DNA of 56,687 nucleotides, taken from assembly GCA_002305315.1 (NCBI GenBank), contig DBQQ01000057.1, forward strand, positions 1 to 56,687, in the 5' to 3' direction. Under the pieces are notes generated by a model, which saw only the letters and a program-made list of their open reading frames with translations, was not told where the DNA came from and did no database searches. Positions 33,958-43,535 of this stretch are shown here, one piece after another. Position 1 is the first letter of the stretch. The number at the start of each line of letters is the position of its first letter. The stretch comes from Clostridiales bacterium UBA1390. GTDB lineage: Bacteria > Bacillota > Clostridia > Lachnospirales > Bianqueaceae. The position numbers and the translations under genes are program-made.

Positions 33958-36282
33958 TTATGGCTGACTGAGGACGGCTTCTTTCCACACCTCGTCGATA
34001 TGTTGCATATAACGAATGTCCATGCCTTCCGTCACATGATCCGGAAGTTTCTCTACATCCGGTCGATTCAGATCCGGTACCAGAACCTCCTGGATCCCCT
34101 TCTGACGAGCCGCCAGAATCTTCTCCTTCAATCCGCCAATGGGCAGTACGCGTCCCCGCAGACTTAATTCCCCTGTCATCGCCAGATCGCTGCGCACCGC
34201 ATGCCCTGACAACGCAGAATACATCGCGGTCGCCAGTGTCACACCTGCTGAAGGTCCATCCTTAGGAACAGCCCCTGCCGGTATATGTACATGCACATCA
34301 TGCTCTTTATAGTATTTAGCATCCCGTTCCGGAATCGCATGACTGCGGACCACACTCAAAGCAATCTGTGCCGATTCTTTCATCACATCGCCCATCTGCC
34401 CTGTCAGCTCCAGTTTCCCGGAGCCTTCCAGTACGGCTGTCTCTACTGTCAAGACTTCTCCGCCCAGAGATGTCCAAGCCAATCCATTGACAACGCCACA
34501 TTCCGGCTTGCGCTTCTCATCATCTTCTTTCACAGGAGGCTCATCCATCAGAGACGCCAGATTCTTGTCTGTCACAGTCAGACTCTTCTTCGAGCCTTCC
34601 ACAATCATGCGAGCCGCCTTACGGCATAAGGAACCGATCAGACGTTCCAGTTCCCGTACGCCGGCCTCTCTTGTATATTCCGCAATGATCCTCTCCAGCG
34701 CATCCTGCGAAAGTTTAAGCTGATACACCTTCAGCCCATATTCCTTTCGCTGCTTAGGCAATAGATATTTCGTAGCAATTTCCAGTTTTTCCTGTCGGGA
34801 ATAGCTTTCCAGCTCGATAATTTCCATACGATCCATCAATGGCAGCGGAATTCCTTCCAGCGTATTCGCAGTCGCAATAAAAAACACATTGGATAGATCC
34901 AACGGCAATTCCGTGTAGGCGTCTCGAAATTCATGGTTCAAAGACAGATCCAATACCTCCAGCAAGGCTGCGGTCGGATCTCCCCGCAGATCGCTGGCCA
35001 TCTTATCAATCTCGTCCAAAAGCATCACCGGTTTAGATGATTTGGCCTGAATCATTGCACTGACAATCCGTCCCGGCATAGCCCCTACATAAGTTCGTCT
35101 ATGACCGCGAATCTCTGCCTCATCCCGCACACCACCTAATGAGACGCGCACATAAGGTCGGTTTAAAACCGTGGCAATCGAGGAAGCGATTGATGTTTTT
35201 CCAACACCCGGCGGTCCGACAAGACAGAGCACCGGGCTCTTGACATCCGGCTTCAGCGTCTTCGCCGCCACAAACTCCACAATACGGCGCTTTACTCTCT
35301 CCATGCCATAATGATCCCGATCCAATCGCTTTTCAATCCAGTCCAGCATGCCGAAACTATCTTTTTCACTTTTCCAGGGTATCTCTGCGATACGATCCAG
35401 ATAATCCTGAATCAGCCCAGCTTCCTGTGACATGGGCGGCAGTTTTCTCAAACGTTTCTGTTCAAATTCTACCTTTTGCTTAACCACTGCCGGAATTCCA
35501 GGATCCAACAGCAACATGTTGAGTCCATCGCTCAAATCATCCTGATCTGCTTCTCCCAATTGTCTCTGTATCGTTTGCAGTTCTTCCCGCAGAAAGCTTT
35601 CTCTCTGTATTTCTCGAAGTTCCTTTCCCACTTCTGCTTGCAGGCGCGCTCTATATTGAGATATCTTTTTCTCTTTCTTTAAAAGAGTATAGACCTTCCG
35701 CGCACGCTCCATGGGATCTATTTCCATATATATATCATATTTGTCTTCATATTCTCCCGACAAATTAGCCGCAATCAAATCCGCCATATCTCCGGCATGG
35801 CGAATAGACATCGCCCTTAGCATCGTTTGCGGCACAATGCTTGTTATTTCAGCGTATTGCTCAAAGCTCTCATACAATTCACGCCTAATTGCTTGTTCCT
35901 CTTCTGGCGGGACTTCTGGTACTTCTATTTTTTCTACTGTCGCTTGATAGCCCCGTCCATCCGGATTAAAGTCCACAAGGAGATATCGAGTTAAAACGTC
36001 TCCCTGCAGTCTTACCACGCGCTCCTCTTTAAAAAGCTTATTGATCCGCATGGATACAACCACGTCAAGCAAGTCCTCTTTGCCAGGCCTCTCCTGCATT
36101 GCATCTTTCTGCACGCCCAAAAGAATCTCTGTTCCGTCCTTTACAGCCTTTTCCAATGCACGCAAAGATCCCAGACGATTCACGTCAAAATTGATTGACT
36201 GCCCTGGATACGCAAAAAATCCTCTAATCGGCAGAATCGGAAGAGTCACTCTATCTTCCATTGAATCCTCGTCCGGCTTCAT
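33958..36282 (-). CDS. lon: ATP-dependent protease Lon (LonA)
   Basis: 774-aa cytoplasmic protease. N-terminal substrate domain ([19 protein letters not shown]), coiled-coil region about 190-260, AAA+ module with Walker A GPPGVGKT and Walker [11 protein letters not shown], and a C-terminal serine-lysine protease domain with the catalytic Ser in PKDGPSAG and Lys in [10 protein letters not shown]. Length is normal. AAAGGAG is upstream of the ATG. It follows clpX across a terminator-like hairpin, so it may be partly independent of the tig-clp transcript. Confidence 0.97.
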   Translation of the reverse strand: MKPDEDSMEDRVTLPILPIRGFFAYPGQSINFDVNRLGSLRALEKAVKDGTEILLGVQKDAMQERPGKEDLLDVVVSMRINKLFKEERVVRLQGDVLTRYLLVDFNPDGRGYQATVEKIEVPEVPPEEEQAIRRELYESFEQYAEITSIVPQTMLRAMSIRHAGDMADLIAANLSGEYEDKYDIYMEIDPMERARKVYTLLKKEKKISQYRARLQAEVGKELREIQRESFLREELQTIQRQLGEADQDDLSDGLNMLLLDPGIPAVVKQKVEFEQKRLRKLPPMSQEAGLIQDYLDRIAEIPWKSEKDSFGMLDWIEKRLDRDHYGMERVKRRIVEFVAAKTLKPDVKSPVLCLVGPPGVGKTSIASSIATVLNRPYVRVSLGGVRDEAEIRGHRRTYVGAMPGRIVSAMIQAKSSKPVMLLDEIDKMASDLRGDPTAALLEVLDLSLNHEFRDAYTELPLDLSNVFFIATANTLEGIPLPLMDRMEIIELESYSRQEKLEIATKYLLPKQRKEYGLKVYQLKLSQDALERIIAEYTREAGVRELERLIGSLCRKAARMIVEGSKKSLTVTDKNLASLMDEPPVKEDDEKRKPECGVVNGLAWTSLGGEVLTVETAVLEGSGKLELTGQMGDVMKESAQIALSVVRSHAIPERDAKYYKEHDVHVHIPAGAVPKDGPSAGVTLATAMYSALSGHAVRSDLAMTGELSLRGRVLPIGGLKEKILAARQKGIQEVLVPDLNRPDVEKLPDHVTEGMDIRYMQHIDEVWKEAVLSQP

Positions 36283-36323
36283 TGCCAGACTCTCCTTTCT
36301 TACTTTTGTACACTAACGCTAAA

Positions 36324-36351
36324 GGGGCTGCTGCAAAACTGCAACAGCCCC
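36324..36351 (-). terminator. Terminator-like hairpin between clpX and lon
   Basis: GGGGCTGCTGC (36324-36334) and GCAACAGCCCC (36341-36351) pair over 11 bases with one mismatch and a six-base loop. Only three T follow on the minus strand. A similar sequence, GGGGCTGTTGCA, appears at the right edge of the window after the PPK2 gene. Confidence 0.7.
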
Positions 36352-36361
36352 GCGAATCTTC

Positions 36362-37660
36362 TTACGCGGTCTGACCATCCCGGCGAGAGATGCGTTTCTT
36401 ACGAACCGGCGTCTTTGCCCCATCCCCTGTGATCAGCGTCGCATGTTCTACCTTTTCTACTACCTTCTCCGTGATCACACAGCGCTCAACTTTCTCCATG
36501 GACGGCACCTCATACATGATGTCCTCCATGACTTCTTCAATGATCGCTTTCAGTCCTCTGGCTCCGGTCTTACGTTCGGCCGCCTTATGCGCGATGGCCT
36601 TCAGCGCATCATCTTCAAATTCCAGCTCCACGCCATCCATCTCCAGAAGGGCCTGATACTGCTTCACCAAAGAATTCTTAGGCTCTGTCAGGATATTGAC
36701 GAGCGCTGACTCATCCAGATTATCCAGCGTGACCATGACTGGCAAACGCCCTACAAACTCCGGAATCAACCCGAACTTCAACAAATCCTGCGGCTCCAGC
36801 TGCTCCAGAATATGCTCTTCCTCGGCCGGCGTTTCATTCTTCGCCATAAAGCCCATCGTCTTTTCGTTGGTTCGCGCCTTGATGATCTTATCCAGTCCTT
36901 CAAAAGCACCGCCGCAAATAAAGAGAATATTCGTCGTATCAATCTGAATAAACTCATGATGAGGATGTTTGCGTCCGCCTCCAGGTGGAACCGACGCGAT
37001 AGTACTCTCCAGAATCTTCAGAAGCGCCTGCTGCACTCCCTCACCGCTGACATCTCTTGTAATCGAAGGATTCTCTGACTTTCTGGCAATCTTATCAATT
37101 TCATCAATATAAATGATTCCCAGTTCCGCCCGGCTGATGTCATAATCCGCCGCCTGAATCAGCTTCAGCAGAATATTCTCCACATCTTCGCCTACATATC
37201 CAGCCTCTGTCAGAGAAGTGGCGTCCGCAATGGCAAAGGGTACGTTGATAATCTTCGCCAGCGTCTGTGCCAAGTAGGTCTTTCCGCAGCCTGTAGGACC
37301 AATCATAATGATATTGCTTTTTTGAAGTTCCACATCGGATTTTATTCCCATCTGCTGGGATCTGACCCGTTTATAATGATTATAGACCGCTACGGACAGC
37401 GCCTTCTTCGCCTTATCCTGTCCTACCACGTACTCGTCCAGATAGGACTTGATCTCCTTAGGCGTCAGAAATCTGCCATTCATCTCCTCATGAATTTCTG
37501 TCTCTTCGTTCAGCTCTCGCTCAATGATGTCCGCGCACAAATCAATACATTGATCACAGATAAATACGCCATTACCAGCCACCATTCTGCGAACCTGATC
37601 CTGAGTCTTTCCACAAAAGGAACAAACGATCTTCTTTCTTTCATCCGATTTACCGGCCAT
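36362..37660 (-). CDS. clpX: ATP-dependent Clp protease ATP-binding subunit ClpX
   Basis: 432-aa AAA+ unfoldase that feeds ClpP. N-terminal zinc-binding domain with CSFC and CDQC (four Cys), Walker A GPTGCGKT, Walker [10 protein letters not shown], the pore loop GYVGED, the ClpP-docking IGF-type loop at about 260-275 (here [10 protein letters not shown]) and the sensor-2 GARGL. GAGGTG precedes the ATG; clpP lies 14 bases upstream. Confidence 0.98.
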   Translation of the reverse strand: MAGKSDERKKIVCSFCGKTQDQVRRMVAGNGVFICDQCIDLCADIIERELNEETEIHEEMNGRFLTPKEIKSYLDEYVVGQDKAKKALSVAVYNHYKRVRSQQMGIKSDVELQKSNIIMIGPTGCGKTYLAQTLAKIINVPFAIADATSLTEAGYVGEDVENILLKLIQAADYDISRAELGIIYIDEIDKIARKSENPSITRDVSGEGVQQALLKILESTIASVPPGGGRKHPHHEFIQIDTTNILFICGGAFEGLDKIIKARTNEKTMGFMAKNETPAEEEHILEQLEPQDLLKFGLIPEFVGRLPVMVTLDNLDESALVNILTEPKNSLVKQYQALLEMDGVELEFEDDALKAIAHKAAERKTGARGLKAIIEEVMEDIMYEVPSMEKVERCVITEKVVEKVEHATLITGDGAKTPVRKKRISRRDGQTA

Positions 37661-37674
37661 ATCTTCACCTCAAT

Positions 37675-38274
37675 TTATTGTTTGGATACAATCTGATCTA
37701 CCAAGCCGTAAGCGACGGCCTCCTCTGCACTCATCCAATTATCCCGCTCCGTGTCTCGCTCAATCGTAGCCAGATCCTTACCCGTGTTTTCGCTCAGGAG
37801 TCGGTTCATTCTCTCTTTTGTTTTCATCATGTGCTCTGCCTGGATCTTGATATCCGATGCCTGCCCTTGCGCACCGCCCAGAGGCTGATGAATCATCACT
37901 TCCGCATTCGGCAGAATAAAGCGCTTTCCTTTCGCGCCGCCTGCCAGCAGGAAGGCTCCCATGCTGGCGGCCATACCGATACAGAACGTCGCCACATCCG
38001 CATGCACCATATTCATCGTGTCATAGATCGCCAAGCCCGCAGAGATCGATCCCCCCGGACTATTGATATAGAAGGAGATGTCTTTCTCCTTATCTACAGA
38101 ATCCAAGAACAACAGCTGTGCGATTACCAGGCTCGCCGTCGTATCATTGACTTCATCGGACAGGAAAATAATACGGTCCTGGAGCAGGCGGGAATAGATG
38201 TCATAACTGCGCTCTCCCCGACTCGTCTGCTCAATTACATACGGAATAGAAACCATGTTTTTCATTTCATTCAT
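37675..38274 (-). CDS. clpP: ATP-dependent Clp protease proteolytic subunit ClpP
   Basis: 199-aa serine protease subunit of the tetradecameric barrel. Counted from the chosen start, the triad is Ser104 (AASMGA), His129 (MIHQP) and Asp178 (ERDNWM). The ATG at 38274 lies eight bases after GGGAGG; an ATG two codons upstream is only two bases from it and other upstream Met codons have none. Lies between tig and clpX. Confidence 0.97.
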   Translation of the reverse strand: MNEMKNMVSIPYVIEQTSRGERSYDIYSRLLQDRIIFLSDEVNDTTASLVIAQLLFLDSVDKEKDISFYINSPGGSISAGLAIYDTMNMVHADVATFCIGMAASMGAFLLAGGAKGKRFILPNAEVMIHQPLGGAQGQASDIKIQAEHMMKTKERMNRLLSENTGKDLATIERDTERDNWMSAEEAVAYGLVDQIVSKQ

Positions 38275-38301
38275 TTTCATAACCTCCCTCTCTATAAGGA
38301 A

Positions 38302-38329
38302 TGGACTGGGCGCGCTCACGCTCAGTCCA
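38302..38329 (-). other. Hairpin between tig and clpP
   Basis: TGGACTG (38302-38308) pairs with CAGTCCA (38323-38329), extended by inner GCG/CGC. No T-run follows, so it is more likely an mRNA processing or stability element than a full terminator. Confidence 0.5.
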
Positions 38330-38340
38330 ATTCATACTAT

Positions 38341-39624
38341 TTATGCCTCTTTTGCGTTAGCAACAAGCCACTCTACAGCCTTCTTGGACTTCATCTCCTC
38401 CAGCATGCCTTCCTTTTCGGAATCGGAAATATTTCCCTTCAGCTTGTCGGCCTCTATCTTGTATAGATCCGCCAATTTCTGTACCTCAGCATCAAAATCC
38501 TCATCAGTGACTTCCAGATTCTCAGCCTTCACAACCGCCTCAAGCACCAGTGCTTCCTTGATGCTCTTCTCGGCGTCCTGACGTACACTGGCACGCAGCG
38601 AAGCCATGTTGCTGCCTGTCATCTGCATATACTGATCCATATTGATTCCCTGATAACGAAGGTTATTCGAGAAGTTCTGGATCATGCTGTCTACGCGATC
38701 TTCCACCATGGCCTCCGGAATATCCATCTGAGCCCCTGCGATCACCGCATCCAACACCGTACGCGCCCGACGATCGTCCGCCTCTTTCTGCTTAGTCTCC
38801 AGCAGGTTCTTATGCAAGTCTTCCTTATATTCCGCCAGAGTATCGAACTCGGAATAATCCTTGGCATAATCATCGTCCAGCTCCGGCAGCTCCTTCTTCT
38901 GAATCTTCTTCAGAACTACCTTGAATACAGCCTCTTTTCCTGCCAGATCCTTGTGATAGTTCTCCGGGAAGGTCACTGTTACATCAAAGGCTTCCTCAGC
39001 ATTCTTGCCGACAATCTGATCCTCAAAAGTATCTACGAAAGAGTGAGATCCTAGAGTCAAATGATAATCCTCACTTTTGCCTCCTTCAAAGGCCTTGCCG
39101 TCTACATAACCGTCGAAGTCAATGATGACTTCATCGCCCATCTCTGCCGGACGATCCGTAACATCCACCAGGCGTGCATTCTTCTCAGCGGACTTCTTCA
39201 GTTCCTCTTCCACATCGTCCTCTGTTACGGCGACCGTCTCCTTCTCGGCAACCACGCCCTTATACTCGCCCAAAGTCACTTCCGGCTTCACGGCGACTGT
39301 CGCGGTAACTACCACAGGAGATCCTGCCTCCATCTTATCCACATCGATCTGAGGACGGCTTACAACATCCAGCTCTAACTCCTTGACCGCATTCATATAT
39401 ACGTCCGGCAGGATATCATTCAAGGCATCCTCAAAGAAGATCTCCTTGCCATAGAAACGCTCAATCATCTTACGCGGAGCCTTCCCCTTACGGAAACCGG
39501 GCAGTGTGATCCGGTTCTTCTCCTTCTGATACGCTCTATCGCAGGCCTTGTCAAAATCCTCTGTCGGAATCTCCATGGAAATCTTCACCATATTGTGTTC
39601 CAGCTTTTCCAGTGTGTTGCTCAT
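38341..39624 (-). CDS. tig: Trigger factor (ribosome-bound chaperone/prolyl isomerase)
   Basis: 427-aa chaperone. N-terminal ribosome-binding domain with the signature GFRKGKAPRKMIE (residues about 43-55), a central FKBP-like PPIase domain (about 155-240, GDEVIIDFDGYVDGKAFEGGKSEDYHLTLGSHSFV), and a helical C-terminal chaperone domain. GAGGAGG precedes the ATG. Heads the tig-clpP-clpX run with its own strong promoter. Confidence 0.97.
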   Translation of the reverse strand: MSNTLEKLEHNMVKISMEIPTEDFDKACDRAYQKEKNRITLPGFRKGKAPRKMIERFYGKEIFFEDALNDILPDVYMNAVKELELDVVSRPQIDVDKMEAGSPVVVTATVAVKPEVTLGEYKGVVAEKETVAVTEDDVEEELKKSAEKNARLVDVTDRPAEMGDEVIIDFDGYVDGKAFEGGKSEDYHLTLGSHSFVDTFEDQIVGKNAEEAFDVTVTFPENYHKDLAGKEAVFKVVLKKIQKKELPELDDDYAKDYSEFDTLAEYKEDLHKNLLETKQKEADDRRARTVLDAVIAGAQMDIPEAMVEDRVDSMIQNFSNNLRYQGINMDQYMQMTGSNMASLRASVRQDAEKSIKEALVLEAVVKAENLEVTDEDFDAEVQKLADLYKIEADKLKGNISDSEKEGMLEEMKSKKAVEWLVANAKEA

Positions 39625-39694
39625 TCAATACTTCCTCCTCAACATGCAGCCATTTTGCAGCATGGTTATTCTATACTTGCGTTCACATTACAAG

Positions 39695-39724
39695 ATTATA
39701 TCGCACACCATGCCTGCAAGTCAA
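39695..39724 (-). promoter_or_regulatory. Promoter of tig-clpP-clpX
   Basis: Minus strand: TTGACT (39719-39724), 18 bases, perfect TATAAT (39695-39700). The leader is about 65 bases and contains a small CATGC...GCATG hairpin. Confidence 0.75.
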
Positions 39725-39768
39725 GGTTTTTCTTGTGTTTTTTAGGAAAATCTTGATTTTTCTTTTTC

Positions 39769-39975
39769 CTATTCTGACACCGCCGAATTATCTTTCTTTT
39801 GTTTACGTCTTCCCGCCAGCATTCCGCCAATTCTTCCAGTATCTTTTGAACTCAGGCCCTTCCATCCTTTTTCTCGAACCGTGTCCAGAAGACCCAGTTC
39901 CTTGGCGATCTCATACTTCATGCGCTCTCCTTCCGGGATTTCTTCCCAGCGTGGCAGCCCTTTCTTTTCTTTCAT
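39769..39975 (-). CDS. Small acid-soluble spore protein, alpha/beta-type-like
   Basis: 68-aa protein. KYEIAKELGL (residues about 20-29) matches the first SASP signature, the site of GPR protease cleavage, and KDTGRIGGMLAGRRK (about 44-58) is a looser version of the second, DNA-binding signature. Basic C-terminus. Such proteins coat spore DNA and protect it from UV. It is more divergent than the classical SspA-type. ATG at 39975, GGAGG eight bases upstream, but that ribosome site lies inside a perfect inverted repeat. A SigG-like promoter fits its expected forespore expression. Confidence 0.75.
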   Translation of the reverse strand: MKEKKGLPRWEEIPEGERMKYEIAKELGLLDTVREKGWKGLSSKDTGRIGGMLAGRRKQKKDNSAVSE

Positions 39976-39977
39976 AT

Positions 39978-40025
39978 TAAAAACCTCCGTTTCTTTCAGC
40001 AGTATGCGCATCACGGAGGTTTTTA
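39978..40025 (-). terminator. Inverted repeat sequestering the SASP ribosome site; also a terminator for the upstream gene
   Basis: TAAAAACCTCCGT (39978-39990) and ACGGAGGTTTTTA (40013-40025) form a perfect 13-bp stem with a 22-base loop. Read on the minus strand, the distal arm contains the SASP ribosome site GGAGG and ends in TTTTT. RNA entering from the upstream membrane-protein gene would fold, stop, or leave the ribosome site closed. Confidence 0.8.
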
Positions 40026-40028
40026 TAC
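40000..40028 (-). promoter_or_regulatory. SigG-like sporulation promoter of the SASP gene
   Basis: Minus strand: GTATA (40024-40028) fits the SigG -35 GHATR; 17 bases on, CATACTG (40000-40006) is one base off the -10 CATWHTA. The -10 lies in the loop of the inverted repeat, so transcripts would begin just before the second arm and keep the ribosome site free. Confidence 0.6.
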
Positions 40029-40034
40029 CTGATC

Positions 40035-40919
40035 TCAGAATCCGCCAGGAAGTTCCCAGGGATTCTGCGGTCTTGCCGCCATCGGGCCAATCTGTTCCTG
40101 ATTGATAAAATAAATGGTGATTCCCATAGAAAGGAAAACCGTGGACAAACTCGCAATCACATTGACCAGCGCAGCAACCAGGCAAAGCAAAATCGGGTTA
40201 GAGGCCAAGACCCCAAAAGACGATGTGAACATCTCCAATAGATAACTGAGTCCCATCTGTATCACCATCAAAAGTAGTGTAAGCCCGATGGTTTTTCCGA
40301 TCTTTCTGCGGATCACCATGCTGGCATACCGATAAGCTGCGGGGCCCGTTTTCTGTCGGATTGCCGTGGCAGATAATGCGGTATAGTACAGTGCAATCAG
40401 AATCAGTACGGCGACCACCATCAGAATCATCAAAAGCGGCAGCACGGAATACCCGACAAACATGCTCATGGTGATCAGAACCAGAATCAACAGAAAAAGC
40501 AGCACGGCCACCAACATGCCGGCAGGCCAGCGCCGCACAGCCGCTTTCATCATCTCGCCAAACCGGTATGCACTTCTATCTGCTTGCAACCACCGATCCG
40601 CATAAATCGCAGCAGCCAGATTCGTCAGCAGCCAGATCAGGCTCATTCCTATCTGGACTCCATAATATATCAGATAGGGTGTCCAATCGAGCTGTGTAAC
40701 CGCATACAAGTCTCCCTGCATCAGTGTATTGTATACTTCATCTACGGGAAGTTGCAATGCCACATACTGTACTATAAAACTGGTTGGAAAATACACAATA
40801 GCACATAAAAGAAGCCATTTCCCGATATTCTCGAAAAAAAGATCCGCAGAAAGGCGCAGAATCTCTCCCACCGAAAACTCTCTCTGACCGATCTGTCCGC
40901 TCGCTTCCTGTCTTGTCAT
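40035..40919 (-). CDS. Polytopic membrane protein of unknown function
   Basis: 294-aa protein with about six hydrophobic helices, starting with a soluble stretch EFSVGEILRLSADLFFENIGKWL that resembles the opening of GlpQ-type integral membrane domain and related DUF families. I cannot name a family with confidence. Its ATG overlaps the hemZ stop as ATGA with GGAGG upstream, so it is coupled to hemZ. The SASP hairpin follows its stop by 10 bases. Confidence 0.75.
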   Translation of the reverse strand: MTRQEASGQIGQREFSVGEILRLSADLFFENIGKWLLLCAIVYFPTSFIVQYVALQLPVDEVYNTLMQGDLYAVTQLDWTPYLIYYGVQIGMSLIWLLTNLAAAIYADRWLQADRSAYRFGEMMKAAVRRWPAGMLVAVLLFLLILVLITMSMFVGYSVLPLLMILMVVAVLILIALYYTALSATAIRQKTGPAAYRYASMVIRRKIGKTIGLTLLLMVIQMGLSYLLEMFTSSFGVLASNPILLCLVAALVNVIASLSTVFLSMGITIYFINQEQIGPMAARPQNPWELPGGF

Positions 40920-42364
40920 ATGAAAAACCTCCTTTCTTTTCGCTCCACCATCTCATCCACTCGCAGAATATACTCTTCCACATTCTTCACATTGGGAATC
41001 CGTTCGAGCCGATTCCTCTCCGGTTCGTAGAACTTGCTGACCGCTCCTGCTCCCATGGCCAGAATGCTCTGCCGCTCCTCCATGATCTCGATATTATACA
41101 AACACTCCTTATGCGGCAGGCTGTACCCCACATTTTCAAAATTTCCGGCCATATTCTTCTGACGATACAGATAATAGGGATGCATTCCCAGCCGTTGTGC
41201 CGTCTCTGCACAATGCCGAATCATCTTCTCCGTCTCTGTCTGCCCCAAGATCGCATCCGTCTGTCCCTCTTCCCGCAGCCTTGAAGAACGTTTCACTGCC
41301 AGCGTATGCACCGTCAGGCTGTCAGGACACAGCTTTTCTACCTCTTCCATGGAATACGCCACCTCCTGCAGACCTTCGCCTGGCAGTCCGACAATAAAAT
41401 CCATATTGATATTGTCAAATCCCATCTCACGCGCCAGCGCAAACGCCCTCCGCGTATCTTCTACCGTATGCCTCCGTCCGATTCTCACCAACGTTTCCTG
41501 ATTCATCGTTTGCGGGTTGACGGAGATTCGGCCAATTCCAAATCGCTGCAATACCTGCAAATGCTCCTTATCTATGGTATCCGGTCTGCCTGCTTCCACG
41601 GTTGCCTCCGTCAAATTCTCGAAACCAAAAGACTCCTGTACTGCATACAGAACTCGTTCCAGCTGATCCGGCGTGAGTGCTGTCGGAGTTCCGCCTCCCA
41701 TATAAAAGCTGCGCAATCTCCGCTTTCCGCGCATGCTCCGACAGGATCGGATTTCTCTTTCCAGCGCTGTGGTGTAGCGTTCCATCACATCCCCCAGTGT
41801 ATGAAAATCATAAGAAACAAAGGAGCAGTAGGCACAGCGGGATGGACAGAAAGGTATCCCCACATACAGATCCAGATCCGTACCTCGATGATTCTGTAAA
41901 AGGTCTCTTTCCCGCTGAGCCACTTCCACTGCCAAATTCGCCTTGTCTTTTCGAAGCAAGAATCCGGTTTCTAATGTCTTTTTGATTTCGTCCGGAGCAA
42001 GACCGTGTTCCAATCCTTCATAGACCATTTTCGTAGGACGCACTCCTGTCAGAATCCCCCATGGGATTTCCTTTCCCGTTTGCTCCTTCAATAATGAATA
42101 CAGACCGACCTTTTCCCGGTTCTTCTCCAGATCTCCGCCGAGGTTTCCAAATGCATCTGTCCTGCCAGCGGCCTTCGTCCGGAGGATTCTGCCATTCTTC
42201 TCCGTCAGCGTCCATACTCCGTCTTTCCATATCAAATTGCAATCACAGGGATCCTGACGGATGTCCGCTCCCGGAAAGAACTCTCGACAGAGCATCTTCA
42301 TCTCATACAACCTGCTCTCGCTGAATCCCTCTCCCGTCAGATAAAATTCTTTTATAGATTCCAT
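40916..42364 (-). CDS. hemZ: Radical-SAM coproporphyrinogen dehydrogenase HemZ
   Basis: 482-aa HemN-like radical-SAM protein. The cluster motif CPSRCAYC is at about residues 173-180, preceded by the HemZ-typical N-terminal domain (about 1-160); YMGGGTPTAL, the SAM-binding GGGTP, follows. The family is assigned anaerobic oxidation of coproporphyrinogen III, but no other haem genes are visible here. GGAGGAGG precedes the ATG, which overlaps the MBL gene by 13 bases. Confidence 0.9.
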   Translation of the reverse strand: MESIKEFYLTGEGFSESRLYEMKMLCREFFPGADIRQDPCDCNLIWKDGVWTLTEKNGRILRTKAAGRTDAFGNLGGDLEKNREKVGLYSLLKEQTGKEIPWGILTGVRPTKMVYEGLEHGLAPDEIKKTLETGFLLRKDKANLAVEVAQRERDLLQNHRGTDLDLYVGIPFCPSRCAYCSFVSYDFHTLGDVMERYTTALEREIRSCRSMRGKRRLRSFYMGGGTPTALTPDQLERVLYAVQESFGFENLTEATVEAGRPDTIDKEHLQVLQRFGIGRISVNPQTMNQETLVRIGRRHTVEDTRRAFALAREMGFDNINMDFIVGLPGEGLQEVAYSMEEVEKLCPDSLTVHTLAVKRSSRLREEGQTDAILGQTETEKMIRHCAETAQRLGMHPYYLYRQKNMAGNFENVGYSLPHKECLYNIEIMEERQSILAMGAGAVSKFYEPERNRLERIPNVKNVEEYILRVDEMVERKERRFFI

Positions 42365-43011
42365 AGAACCTCCTCCGAAAGAAACGGATTCGACCGTTTC
42401 TCCTCGCCAATGGTCGTATGCGGTCCATGCCCCGGCAACACTACTGTATCCTCAGGCAGGCAGAGAAGTTTCTGACGAATCCCACAGACGAGATCCGTCC
42501 CACTGCCTCGATACAGATCCGTCCTACCAATACTGCCCGCAAACAACTGATCCCCTGCCAGAAGAATTTTCTGAGACGCCTCGTACAAACACATTCCCGC
42601 TTTACTATGACCACTCAAAACAATCACACGAAAACAAAGACTTCCAAAGCGAATCTCCTCTCCCTCCTCTGTCAAAACGCCTCTCTGTGCTAACGCTTTC
42701 TCAAAAATATGCACGATTCGTTCATCATAGGGACCTCGTCTGGCTTCTGCTGAAGATAAATAGGCGCATTCTTCTTTCGGAAAATAAATTGGGGTCTGAA
42801 AATGCCCTGCCAACTCCGCAGCATCCGCAAAGTGATCCATATGCCCATGCGTAACGATGACGGCATTCACCCGTTTTTCTTTTTTTTCCAAGTACCGCAG
42901 AATGGCTCCATCTCCATCCCCTGGATCCACTGCGATGCATAGCCCTTCCTCTTCAATGAGATAGCAGTTAGTCTGATAAATCCCAACCGGAATCACTTGT
43001 AGTTTCATCAT
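42352..43011 (-). CDS. MBL-fold metallo-hydrolase (glyoxalase II-like)
   Basis: 219-aa metallo-beta-lactamase-fold hydrolase. THGHMDH supplies the first metal ligands, SGHSKAGM the next His, LLAGDQLF the bridging Asp and PGHGPHTT the last His. This short form, related to YqgX/YcbL, hydrolyses thioesters or similar. Starts at the ATG at 43011 (or the next codon) after GAGG; a TTG six codons earlier overlaps the dtd stop. The dtd-MBL-hemZ order is typical of the Lachnospiraceae. Confidence 0.88.
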   Translation of the reverse strand: MMKLQVIPVGIYQTNCYLIEEEGLCIAVDPGDGDGAILRYLEKKEKRVNAVIVTHGHMDHFADAAELAGHFQTPIYFPKEECAYLSSAEARRGPYDERIVHIFEKALAQRGVLTEEGEEIRFGSLCFRVIVLSGHSKAGMCLYEASQKILLAGDQLFAGSIGRTDLYRGSGTDLVCGIRQKLLCLPEDTVVLPGHGPHTTIGEEKRSNPFLSEEVLWNL

Positions 43012-43025
43012 ATGTCCTCTGCCTT

Positions 43026-43475
43026 TCAAAACGCCTTCTGACTATCTAATAATAATGTTACGGGACCGCAGCAGCTCTGATGAATCCGCATATTGGCCTG
43101 GAAAATACCGAAACGGCCGTTTTCTGTCTCCTGAGACACCAGATCGCAGAATTGTGCAAACATAGCCCGCGCTGCTTCTACCGGTGCCCCAGCAGAATAT
43201 CCCGGACGCCGTCCGTGACGGCAATCCCCATATAAAGTGAAATTGGGAATCCATAACACTTCTCCTTTCGTATCCTCGACCGAAAGGTTCAGTTTTCCAT
43301 TCTCGTCTTCGAATATTCGCAGATGACGCACTTTTTCCAAGATATAACGCATCGCCGTCTCATCGTCTTCGGGTCCAAACCCTACATAGACCGCAAGTCC
43401 CTGTCCAATCTCAGCAATAAACTGTCCATCTGCCCATAGCTTCGCTTCTTCTACTCTCTGTACCACTGCCCGCAT
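43026..43475 (-). CDS. dtd: D-aminoacyl-tRNA deacylase (Dtd)
   Basis: 149-aa enzyme that clears D-amino acids from mischarged tRNA. MRAVVQRVEEAK opens the fold and GPVTLLLDS carries the conserved Gly-cisPro. The other signature, usually SQFTL, here reads PNFTL, so the Ser-Gln are replaced while the Thr is kept; also HQSCCGP stands where most have N-x-GP. Divergent but full length. GGAGGG lies ahead of the ATG. Downstream of rel, after a hairpin. Confidence 0.88.
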   Translation of the reverse strand: MRAVVQRVEEAKLWADGQFIAEIGQGLAVYVGFGPEDDETAMRYILEKVRHLRIFEDENGKLNLSVEDTKGEVLWIPNFTLYGDCRHGRRPGYSAGAPVEAARAMFAQFCDLVSQETENGRFGIFQANMRIHQSCCGPVTLLLDSQKAF

Positions 43476-43498
43476 ATTTTACCCTCCATGAATCAAGA

Positions 43499-43525
43499 GC
43501 GGCGTTTCCGACCTGGGAACGCCGC
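43499..43525 (-). terminator. Terminator-like hairpin after rel
   Basis: GCGGCGTT (43499-43506) pairs with AACGCCGC (43518-43525), with further partial pairing inside. It lies in the 60 bases between the rel stop and dtd start. The T-run is weak, so some read-through into dtd is likely. Confidence 0.6.
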
Positions 43526-43535
43526 CTATTTGCTT

